From: Myxococcales bacterium
Lineage (GTDB): Bacteria; Myxococcota_A; Polyangia; Nannocystales; Nannocystaceae
Direction of reading: 5' to 3'
Length of the DNA stretch: 64,000 nt
NCBI GenBank assembly: GCA_020633295.1
Contig: JACKDW010000026.1
Coordinates: 1 to 64,000, forward strand
Shown here: piece by piece, positions 45,484-58,591 of the stretch
Layout: each line of letters starts with the position of its first letter
How positions within the stretch are numbered: position 1 is the first letter of the stretch
Made by a program: the position numbers and the translations under genes
Notes under the pieces: model-generated
Seen by the model: only the letters and a program-made list of their open reading frames with translations
What the model was told of the DNA's origin: nothing
The model's database searches: none

Positions 45484-46665
45484 TCAACGTCGCGGGACCC
45501 GCTTCGAGAGGCCGCACATGATCTCGTACGGGAGCACGCCGGCCCAGCGCGCGAGCTCGTAGATGCTGACCTGCTGCCGGCCTTGCTGCCCGAGCAGCGT
45601 CACGCGCTCGCCCTCTCGCGCACCTGGCAGATCGGTCAGATCGATCATCGAGGTGTCCATGGTGATGTTGCCGATCACGCGGCAGCGGTGCCCGCGGACG
45701 AGCACCTCGGCCTGCCCGGACATGCGCCGCGGGTAGCCGTCGGCGTAGCCGACCGGGACGATGCCCAGGCGCGAGGGTCGGCGCAGCTCCTCGCGGTGGC
45801 CGTAGGACACGCGCGAGCCCGCCGGCAGCTCGCGGATCCCGAGCACGCGGGAGTGCCAGCTCATCGCCATGCGCAGCCCCGGGAGCTCGACGGGCTCGCT
45901 CGAGGCGGCGCCGTAGAGCGCGATCCCGGGGCGGACCATGTCGTAGTAGGCGCGCGGGAGCCGGACTAACCCGGCGCTGTTGCACACGTGACGAATCCGC
46001 GGGTAGATGCCGTGGGCCACGAAGGTCTGGCACGCCTGCTCGAACTGCGCGAGCTGCCCGGGGCTGACCTCGTCGTCAGGCTCGTCGGCGCAGGCGAGGT
46101 GCGTCATGAGCCCCTCGACCTCGAGGGACGCGCCGCGCTCGCTCGTGAGCCAGTCGATCAGCACGCCGAGCTCCTCGAGGCGCAGCCCGAGGCGCGACAT
46201 GCCGGTGTCGAGCTTGATGTGCACGCCGAGCCGCGGCGCGCCGCTGCGACGCACGGCCGCGGCCAGCAGCTGCAGGTGCTCGTGGGCCCAGACGACCGGC
46301 GTGAGGCCGCGGTGCACGATGACGTCCTCGGAGCCCGGGTGCACGCCGCCGAGCACGAGCACCGGCGCGTGCACGCCGGCCTGACGCAGCTCGACGCCCT
46401 CCTCGACCAGGCTGACCGCGAGGCCCCAGGCGCCGGCGTCGACGAAGGCGCGCGCGGACTCGATCGCGCCGTGCCCGTAGCCGTCGGCCTTGACGACCGC
46501 GAGCACGCGGCAGCGCTCGCCGATGTGGCGCTGGACGACGCGGAGGTTGTGGCCCAGCGAGCGCGCGTCGATCCGCGCGAAGGTCGGACGGATTCGCACC
46601 GCGTGGGCCCGACGGCGGTCGCCGCTGCGCCGATCCTGTCGTCGACGATCGACGGGCGCGTTCAC
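45484..46665 (-). CDS. alr: Alanine racemase
   Basis: A 393-residue fold-type-III PLP enzyme interconverting L- and D-alanine for peptidoglycan. Motifs: PLP lysine block VLAVVKADGYGHG (near 54-66), MTHLACADEPDDE, HVCNSAGLVRLP, DMVRPGIALYG, catalytic Tyr in VSYGHREEL, PVGYADGYPRRMSG and GNITMDTSMIDLTD. There is an Arg-rich N-terminal extension of ~20 residues. It is the last gene on the minus strand before a 226-bp gap. Confidence 0.96.
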   Translation of the reverse strand: MNAPVDRRRQDRRSGDRRRAHAVRIRPTFARIDARSLGHNLRVVQRHIGERCRVLAVVKADGYGHGAIESARAFVDAGAWGLAVSLVEEGVELRQAGVHAPVLVLGGVHPGSEDVIVHRGLTPVVWAHEHLQLLAAAVRRSGAPRLGVHIKLDTGMSRLGLRLEELGVLIDWLTSERGASLEVEGLMTHLACADEPDDEVSPGQLAQFEQACQTFVAHGIYPRIRHVCNSAGLVRLPRAYYDMVRPGIALYGAASSEPVELPGLRMAMSWHSRVLGIRELPAGSRVSYGHREELRRPSRLGIVPVGYADGYPRRMSGQAEVLVRGHRCRVIGNITMDTSMIDLTDLPGAREGERVTLLGQQGRQQVSIYELARWAGVLPYEIMCGLSKRVPRR

Positions 46666-46892
46666 GCGGCGCCTCCAGAGGATCGCGACAGCAGGGCGCG
46701 GGCTTCGACGACGCGGGACGTCACGGCCCCGGACGGTATCACGACGACGACCGGTGGTCGTACAGACCCCGTTGTAGTCCTGGGGGCCAGGCCGCCGAAG
46801 TCGTGTCGTCGTCGCTGCGCGCGGGCTCGCATCCCGCTCCTACGCGCCGGCGCGCGGCGATATTTCGCCGCCAGGGCCGTCCGCGCGCGCGC

Positions 46893-47564
46893 TCAGCCCA
46901 TGAGGCTCTCGTTGAGGATCATCCGGCGGCCGCTGGAGCTGACGAGGCCGTTGCGGGCCATCGCGCTGAGCGTCCGCGACACGGTCTCGCGGCAGGAGCC
47001 GACCATGCGGGCCAGCTCGGACTGGGTCGGCACGGGCGCGAGGATCCAGCTGTTGCTGCTGTCGACGCGGCGACCTTGCCGACGGGCCAGGCGACGAAGG
47101 GTCCGGCGCAGGCGCTCCTCGACATCACAGAGCGCGAGCCCGCTGGCGACGGACTCGACGTCGCGGAGCTTGTCGTTCTGCAGCCGCATGAGGCGCATCG
47201 TCGTCTCGGGCTCACGCTTGAGGTGCTCGACCACGGCGTCGGGCGCGATCCGGAGCAGCTCGGTCTGCACGGCCGCGACCGCGGTCGTCGACATGCCGAC
47301 GGCCCCGAGCGCGCACTCCTCTCCGAACACGTCGCCGGCGCCGAGCACCGAGAGGATCAGGTCGCGGCCGCCGTCGGCGACGCGCACGAGGTTCACGCGA
47401 CCGCGCAGCACGATGTAGAAGCCGTCCGGCAGCTGTCCCTCGTTGACGATCACGCTGCCCGAGGTCTTGCGCAGGCGAACCGCTGCGCGCACCAAGGTGC
47501 CGATCTCGGACGGTCGGGCGGCGATGAAGGGCTCGACGCAAGAGAGCACATCGGCCGTGTCCAT
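46893..47564 (-). CDS. Crp/Fnr family transcriptional regulator
   Basis: From the ATG at 47564 the product is 223 residues, normal for the family; upstream in-frame ATGs at 47612 and 47651 would add a tail unlike homologues. Cyclic-nucleotide-binding fold: VIVNEGQLPDGFYIVLRGRVNLV, LGAGDVFGEECALG, TTAVAAVQTELLRI. Winged helix: PTQSELARMVGSCRETVSRTLSAMARNGLV. It is a cytoplasmic DNA-binding regulator; the ligand cannot be named and no Cys cluster of FNR type is visible. It is divergently oriented to thiS. Confidence 0.9.
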   Translation of the reverse strand: MDTADVLSCVEPFIAARPSEIGTLVRAAVRLRKTSGSVIVNEGQLPDGFYIVLRGRVNLVRVADGGRDLILSVLGAGDVFGEECALGAVGMSTTAVAAVQTELLRIAPDAVVEHLKREPETTMRLMRLQNDKLRDVESVASGLALCDVEERLRRTLRRLARRQGRRVDSSNSWILAPVPTQSELARMVGSCRETVSRTLSAMARNGLVSSSGRRMILNESLMG

Positions 47565-47641
47565 ACGCTCAAGGGGGATATTCGGGCGACGTGATTCAGC
47601 TCCGGGACGCATACCCTTTGTCAAAGCACAAACCGGGCCAA

Positions 47642-47652
47642 TGTGTGACACA
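47642..47652. promoter_or_regulatory. Possible Crp-family operator
   Basis: The odd palindrome TGTGT-G-ACACA lies about 80 bases upstream of the preferred Crp/Fnr start and about 200 bases upstream of thiS. It resembles half of a CRP-type site and could serve autoregulation. Weak evidence: one short palindrome. Confidence 0.25.
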
Positions 47653-47855
47653 CGCCACCGGAGGCCTAACTTGCTGAAATTACATAACCTGGGTGGTTAA
47701 ACCTGGCTCTCTGAACCGGTTCGAGGTGTTGCACAATCACCACAGTGGTGGGTTTCGGCAACGCTGCGCACCTCGATTCGCGGCGCAAATAACGCCGTTC
47801 TATCGCCGCTACGGCGGGGATTCGGTCGCTGACGAGTTCGGTGTACCTTCCGACC

Positions 47856-48068
47856 GTGCCCGCGATCCTGCTCAATGGTGAACCCCACGAGCTGGCGCCT
47901 GATGCCGCCGAAAGAACCATCACGCGACTGCTCGACACCCTCGGGCTGAAGCCGCAGCAGGTGGCGGTGGAGCGAAACCGCGAGATCGTGCCGCGCGCGA
48001 GCTACCCGGAGACGACGCTCGAGGACGGCGACCAACTCGAGATCGTGACCTTCGTGGGCGGCGGCTGA
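47856..48068 (+). CDS. thiS: Sulfur carrier protein ThiS
   Basis: A 70-residue ubiquitin-like protein ending in VGGG, with the C-terminal Gly-Gly needed for thiocarboxylation; the extra third Gly precedes the pair. It delivers sulfur to ThiG for thiazole formation in thiamine synthesis. The GTG at 47856 gives the usual N-terminus (VPAILLNGEPHEL); a GTG at 47841 is also in frame. No TPP riboswitch-like sequence is visible upstream. It is separated from thiG by a 236-bp pyrimidine-rich array. Confidence 0.92.
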   Translation: MPAILLNGEPHELAPDAAERTITRLLDTLGLKPQQVAVERNREIVPRASYPETTLEDGDQLEIVTFVGGG

Positions 48069-48081
48069 CCGTCGCCCGGCG

Positions 48082-48211
48082 TCTCCTCCTCTCGCTCCTC
48101 CTCCTCTCGCTCCTCCTCCTCTCGCTCCTCCTCCTGTCGTTCTCCTGTCGTTCTCCTCTCGTTCTCCTCTCGTTCTCCTCTCGTTCTCCTCTCGTCTCCC
48201 TCCTCTCGTTC
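48082..48211. repeat. Pyrimidine-rich tandem arrays between thiS and thiG
   Basis: Repeats based on ctcctcctctcg (12 bp) change over to ttctcctctcg/ttctcctgtcg (11-12 bp) units on the plus strand, producing a strongly strand-asymmetric C/T tract soon after the thiS stop. No gene fits in 48069-48304. Confidence 0.9.
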
Positions 48212-48304
48212 TCGTCCTCCCGTGCTCCGTTTCGCGCGCCCGTTCGCGCCTCGCCTCTTCCCGTCGCGCCCTCGTGGTTTGAGGCCGACGACCAAGGACC
48301 GCCC

Positions 48305-49084
48305 GTGACTCACTCGCCCGAAGACACCTGGACCCTCGGCGGCCGCACGCTGCGCTCGCGACTGATCGTCGGCACCGGCAAGTACAAGGACGCCGAGGAG
48401 ACGCGCGCGGCGCTCGCGGCCAGCGGCGCGGAGATCGTGACGGTCGCGCTGCGGCGCGTCGATCTCAAGCAGAAGGACAACCTGCTGAGCTGGATCGACA
48501 CGAGCCGCTACACGCTGCTGCCGAACACCGCCGGCTGCTACACCGCGGACGAGGCGGTGCGCACGCTGAGGCTGGCGCGCGAGCTGGGCATCGCCGACCT
48601 GGTCAAGCTCGAGGTCATCGGCGACCCGAAGACGCTCTACCCGGACAACGAGGAGACGCTCAAGGCCGCGAAGATCCTGCTCGACGAGGGCTTCGTGGTG
48701 CTGCCGTACTGCACCGCCGATCCGATCGTCTGTCGCAAGCTCGAGGCGCTGGGCTGCGCGGCCGTGATGCCGCTGGCGGCCCCGATCGGCAGCGGGCTCG
48801 GGATCCGTGATCGCCACACGCTGCGGCTGATCGTCGAGCAGGCGCGCGTCCCCGTCATCGTCGACGCGGGCGTCGGCACGGCCAGCGACGCGACCGTCGC
48901 GATGGAGCTCGGGGTCGACGCGGTGCTCATGAACACGGCGATCGCCAAGGCGCAGCGACCCGCGCTGATGGCCGAGGCGATGCGCGACGGCATCGTCGCC
49001 GGGCGCAAGGCGTTTCTGGCCGGTCGCATGCGCGCGGTCCCCTACGCCAACGCCTCGAGCCCGACCGCCGGGCTCATCGAGTAG
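48305..49084 (+). CDS. thiG: Thiazole synthase
   Basis: A 259-residue TIM-barrel enzyme that builds the thiamine thiazole from DXP, dehydroglycine and ThiS thiocarboxylate. Signatures: LTLGGRTLRSRLIVGTGKY-like opening, EIVTVALRRVDL, LPNTAGCYTADEAVRTLRLARE, LVKLEVIGDPKTLYPDN with the family's Schiff-base lysine region, MPLAAPIGSGLGI, VPVIVDAGVGTASDATVAMELG and DAVLMNTAIAKA. GTG start. It is three bases upstream of the thiE-like gene. Confidence 0.96.
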   Translation: MTHSPEDTWTLGGRTLRSRLIVGTGKYKDAEETRAALAASGAEIVTVALRRVDLKQKDNLLSWIDTSRYTLLPNTAGCYTADEAVRTLRLARELGIADLVKLEVIGDPKTLYPDNEETLKAAKILLDEGFVVLPYCTADPIVCRKLEALGCAAVMPLAAPIGSGLGIRDRHTLRLIVEQARVPVIVDAGVGTASDATVAMELGVDAVLMNTAIAKAQRPALMAEAMRDGIVAGRKAFLAGRMRAVPYANASSPTAGLIE

Positions 49085-49087
49085 CGC

Positions 49088-49754
49088 GTGCCCGTCCAGC
49101 TGCTGGCGATCACGCCGCCCGCGGGCCCGGTCGATCCGGGGCTCGCGCGCGCCTGGCTGCGCGCCGGGGTCGCGCGGGAGGGCTTCGCGATCCTGCTCCG
49201 AGAGCCAGGATGTCCCCCGGACCAGCTACTCGCCGCCGGCGGTCGACTCGCGCCGCTGCGGCGCGTGCGCGGACGCGGGGCTGAGAGTGCTGCTCTCGTG
49301 TGACGGCCACGCGCTCGCGGCAGCCTGCGCCCTGCTCCCGCGCGCGCCCGCGCTGGCGGGTCTCCAGCTGCGCGGCGATCCGTCGGCGGACACGCTGCGC
49401 GCGGCTCGCTCGCTGCTCGGCCCGCAGTCGCTGCTCGGACGCTCGTGTCACGGCGCGCCGCGCCCGGCGGCCGAGCACGGCCTCGTCGACTACACCTGCT
49501 TCGCGCCGGTGTTCTCGCCAACCACGCGGCAAGCCGGCGTCGACAAGCGCGCGGCGGGGATCGAGGCGCTGCGGGCCTGGACGCGCGCGGACGGGGCGCA
49601 CGTGCTCGCGCTCGGCGGCGTCACGCCGAGCACGGCGGCGGCCTGCGTCACCGCGGGCGCCCGCGGCCTCGCGGGGATCGGCGTGTTCTTTGGCGATCCG
49701 GGGCGAGTCGTGGAAGATGTGCACGCGCTGCGCGTCGCGCTCCCGCGCCCCTAA
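49088..49754 (+). pseudogene. Thiamine phosphate synthase-like (ThiE/TenI), frameshifted
   Basis: Two open frames together make a ThiE/TenI-like TIM barrel: the first (from GTG 49088) gives VQLLAITPPAGPVDPGLARA and ILLREPGCPPDQLLAAGGRL; the second gives ADAGLRVLLSCDGHA, LQLRGDP, DYTCFAPVFSPTT, VLALGGVTPSTAAACV and GLAGIGVFFGDP. They join only if one base is removed in the stretch 49250-49275 (ctgcggcgcgtgcgcgg). Some ThiE residues are also altered (the usual TPSK segment reads SPTTRQ). Either a recent frameshift or an assembly error; if intact it would join the thiazole and pyrimidine moieties or act as a TenI-like relative. Confidence 0.75.
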
Positions 49755-49757
49755 GCC

Positions 49758-50750
49758 ATGCTCGCACGCCTGTTTCGCCGCCGCCCCTACCCGGATGACG
49801 AGGACTTCGGCGGTCTGCGTCGTCGTCGCGGCACGCTGTCCACGCGGCTCGCGTGGTCGGTGCTGGCGCTCGGCGGCCTGCTGATCTTGACGCGCGCGAG
49901 CCTGGCCACCGTGGTGCAGATCCACGGCGACGGCATGGCGCCGACGATCATCGACGGCGATCACGTCATGCTCCTGCGCAGCACGTGGCGGCTGCAGCCT
50001 GGCGATCTCGTGATCTTCGCGCCGGACCGCCCGCCGCCGGTCAGCGACGAGCTCGTGATCCAGGTGGCCCACGAGCCGCCGCGGCCGGGCGAGACCGAGG
50101 GCGCGCCGCGCCACGCCGATCCCGACCGTCCGGCCGAGGAGGTGCTGCGCAACACCGCCGTCGTCGACGTCGAGGATCTCGGCTTCAGCGAGGACAACTG
50201 GGACGCGGTGCAGGAGCGCAGCGGCGTCGATCCCGAGCCTGCGGGCGAGAGCGAAGCGCTGACACGGCAGCCGCTGCGAGTCGGTCGCGTGCTCGCGGTC
50301 CCCGGCGACACGGTGACCTTCAACGTCCCCAACGGCGCGCTGGGCCTCGCGGTGAACGGGCAGCCGGTCCGCCAGGAGCCCGCCGCGTCGATCCGCCTGC
50401 CCGACGCGGAGGGCGAGCGACCGAGCGTTCGCATCCACGCGACCGCGATCGAGCAGCTCGGCGAGTTTCGCTACCCCGTGCTGGTCGCGGCCGATCCCGC
50501 GCCGCCGCGCTGGACCGGCATGGGGCTCCCCGATGACGTCGGGCCGGTCGAGATGGAGGCGGAGGGCTACCTGATCCTCGCCGACAACCGTGACGAGGGC
50601 GCCTGCTGCGACTCGCGTCAGCTCGGCTGGGTCACCGCCGAGCAGATCCGCGGCGAGCTGATCTTGCGCCTCGGCCGGCGCAGCGCCGCGCAGCCCGAGC
50701 ACCCGACGAAGGGCCCGCTCGAGCCGCCGGGCGCGCGCTGGCTCCCGTAG
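49758..50750 (+). CDS. Signal peptidase I-like protein lacking the catalytic Ser and Lys
   Basis: A 330-residue protein with one N-terminal membrane helix (about 30-52). S26 signal-peptidase blocks are recognisable: box B equivalent IHGDGMAPTIIDGDHVML (near 55-72), box D equivalent LRVGRVLAVPGDTVTF (near 173-188) and box E YLILADNRDEGACCDSRQLGWV. The catalytic Ser normally just before Met is Gly59, and the general-base Lys in box D is Gly176. A ~90-residue insertion (EPPRPGETEGAPRHADP) separates the boxes. It is probably a non-proteolytic paralog in the inner membrane. It lies three bases after the thiE-like frame. Confidence 0.85.
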   Translation: MLARLFRRRPYPDDEDFGGLRRRRGTLSTRLAWSVLALGGLLILTRASLATVVQIHGDGMAPTIIDGDHVMLLRSTWRLQPGDLVIFAPDRPPPVSDELVIQVAHEPPRPGETEGAPRHADPDRPAEEVLRNTAVVDVEDLGFSEDNWDAVQERSGVDPEPAGESEALTRQPLRVGRVLAVPGDTVTFNVPNGALGLAVNGQPVRQEPAASIRLPDAEGERPSVRIHATAIEQLGEFRYPVLVAADPAPPRWTGMGLPDDVGPVEMEAEGYLILADNRDEGACCDSRQLGWVTAEQIRGELILRLGRRSAAQPEHPTKGPLEPPGARWLP

Positions 50751-51337
50751 CACGCTGGCTCTTCGGACATCCTCTCGCGCGGCCGCCCGGGCCGCGACCG
50801 CGCGGCGTTCGGGATCGCCCGCACCACGTACGCAGCCCCGCGACGCGCTGCAGTAACGGGCGCGAGACGGGGCGACGTGGGTGGAATTGAAGAGCTTCTT
50901 CGTCGTGCTGTTGGGTCGAGGGCTCGCTTTCGTCGTGGGTCAGTGAGATGCCCGCGCGGGCGTCGTGCCAGGACGCCCGCGCGGCGCACGGTGTGGGATG
51001 TCGCAGATAGTGGCGACGAAAGGTGGAAGGCGGAGCGAGACCCCGAGCCGCGGGTTGGAGACGATGCGACTCGAGCCGAGTTGAAGAGACGTTGTGGAGA
51101 CTCCGGCCGCCGCCTTCCGCTGGCTGACGCCCGACCGGCTACATTGAGGGAGTGACTTTCGACCAAAAAATGATCACGGTTTTTTGAAAATTTTCGTCGC
51201 GGCGCTGTCGCCCCCTCCGCAAACGGAGGACTGCGCGCGCGGGCCCGCGCGCTGACACGCGCTGTGTTGTACATATGCGGACCGTGTCGGGCGCCGCGCG
51301 CTCCGAGACGAGGCACTCCACCCCATCAGCGACTCCC
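50751..51337. other. Intergenic region upstream of the PLP/hydroxylase operon
   Basis: The 587-bp gap has open frames on both strands, but none with convincing codon phase or homology. Its 3' part (51160-51200) is unusually AT-rich, with a CAAAAAA/TTTTTTG inverted repeat (51164-51186) separated by tgatcacgg. This is a candidate operator, promoter or terminator of the neighbouring operon. Confidence 0.45.
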
Positions 51338-52882
<1,545 letters not shown>

Positions 52883-52924
52883 GCCGCGGTCGTCCTCCGC
52901 TGCCCCTTGAGCGCGACGACGAGC

Positions 52925-54436
<1,512 letters not shown>

Positions 54437-54486
54437 AGTGGTAGCGTGGGCCTATTCGCGCGCCGCCCAGGCCCGACCCCGACACC

Positions 54487-57150
<2,664 letters not shown>

Positions 57151-57227
57151 CGCTCGAGACAGGCCCGCGTCCACGCCCGCTTCATCGAGCCGCTCGCTTC
57201 GCACTGACCCCGCGCACGGAGGCGCCC

Positions 57228-58472
57228 GTGACAGACCCCCACCACCGCATCCTGCTCGGCCCCGACCGCGAGGGCGCCCGGTACCTGATCGAGGGCGCGC
57301 TCGCGCGGCGCGTCGAGGCGCTGAGCGAGCTCGAGGCCGTCGAGCTCGCGCGCCTGGACTGCGACGGCGCGCGCGTCGAGCCGGCGCGGATCAACGCGCA
57401 CACGCACATCTACAGCGGCCTGGCGCCCCTCGACATGCCGCCCCCGGAGCCGAGCCCCGAGAACTTCGTGCAGATCCTCGAGCGGGTCTGGTGGCGACTC
57501 GATCGCGCGCTCGACGAGCGCTCGCTGCGGGCCGCGGCGCGCCTGTACGTGGCCGAGGCGCTGCTCGCCGGGACGACGGTGCTGATCGATCACCACGAGT
57601 CGCCGCGCTTCATCGCCGGCTCGCTCGACGTCCTCGCGGACGCCTGTCGCGAGCTCGGCGCGCGCGCGCTGCTCTGCTACGGCGCGAGCGAGCGCAACGA
57701 CGGGCGCGCGGAGGCCCAGGCCGGCCTGCGGGAGTGCGCGCGCTTCATCCAGTCGCTCGACGCCGGGGAGCCGCTGCTGCGGGGGGCCGTCGCGCTGCAC
57801 GCCTCGTTCACGGTCTCCGACGCGACCGTCCGCGAGGCCGGCGCGCTCGCGCGCGAGCTCGGCTCCGTCATGCACGTGCACCTCGCCGAGGACGTCGCCG
57901 ATGTCGAGGACGCGCGCGCGCGCGGCTACGCCGGCCCGCTCGAGCGCCTGCTCGAGCTCGACGCGCTGCCGCGCGGCTCGATCCTCGCCCACGGCGTGCA
58001 CCTCGACGCCGCGCAGGTCCGCCGGGCCGAGGCCGCCGGCCTGTGGCTCGTGCAGAACCCGCGCTCGAACCGCGGCAACCGCGTGGGCTACCCGGCGCAC
58101 CTGCGGCAGAGCGCCCACGTCGCGCTCGGCACCGACGGCTACCCCGCGGACATGACCGTCGAGGCAGCTGCTCTGCGCGCCGAGGCCCGCGACCGCGACG
58201 ATCCTGAGCCCGCCGTGTCCGAGCGAATCACCGGCGGCGCGCGGCTCGCGAGCGAGCTGTGGTCGCTCCCCCTCGGCGCGCTCCCGGACGCCGCGCGGCC
58301 GGAGGTCGCCGCCGACCTGCGCGTGCTCGACGACCGCGGCGTCCGGCACGTCATCGCGGCGGGGCGCGTGGTGGTCCGCGACCACGCGCTGCAGACCGCC
58401 GATCTGTCGGAGATCCGGCGCGCGGCCGCCGAGGCGGCGCCGCGCCTGTGGTCGCGGATGATGACGCTGTAG
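57228..58472 (+). CDS. Amidohydrolase-family deaminase/chlorohydrolase, SsnA-like
   Basis: A 414-residue protein. The GTG is preceded by GGAGG five bases away. Metal-dependent hydrolase motifs: INAHTHIYSGL (HxH), VMHVHLAED, ILAHGVHLDAAQ and LGTDGYPADMTVEAA with the catalytic Asp. The Asn-Pro-Arg-Ser-Asn block (VQNPRSNRGN) matches SsnA/TrzA/guanine-deaminase-type members. In E. coli ssnA lies near xdhD and ygeX and is linked to selenium-dependent hydroxylase systems. It probably hydrolyses an amino or ring C-N bond in the same pathway as the upstream enzymes. Confidence 0.87.
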   Translation: MTDPHHRILLGPDREGARYLIEGALARRVEALSELEAVELARLDCDGARVEPARINAHTHIYSGLAPLDMPPPEPSPENFVQILERVWWRLDRALDERSLRAAARLYVAEALLAGTTVLIDHHESPRFIAGSLDVLADACRELGARALLCYGASERNDGRAEAQAGLRECARFIQSLDAGEPLLRGAVALHASFTVSDATVREAGALARELGSVMHVHLAEDVADVEDARARGYAGPLERLLELDALPRGSILAHGVHLDAAQVRRAEAAGLWLVQNPRSNRGNRVGYPAHLRQSAHVALGTDGYPADMTVEAAALRAEARDRDDPEPAVSERITGGARLASELWSLPLGALPDAARPEVAADLRVLDDRGVRHVIAAGRVVVRDHALQTADLSEIRRAAAEAAPRLWSRMMTL

Positions 58473-58591
58473 CGAGCTGTGCTGAGCGCTCCCACGGCCC
58501 GGGCGCGCGCGACGAGCTCGTGCGTCCGGGCACGGTCGCCGCGTCGACGGCCACCGCGGCCGAGTTGCGATTCCCGAGGTAGAGTTTCAGG

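Noticed and set aside
47652..47855. TPP riboswitch upstream of thiS
   Set aside because: I looked for the conserved CTGAGA and ACCTGATCTGG-type elements and did not find them.
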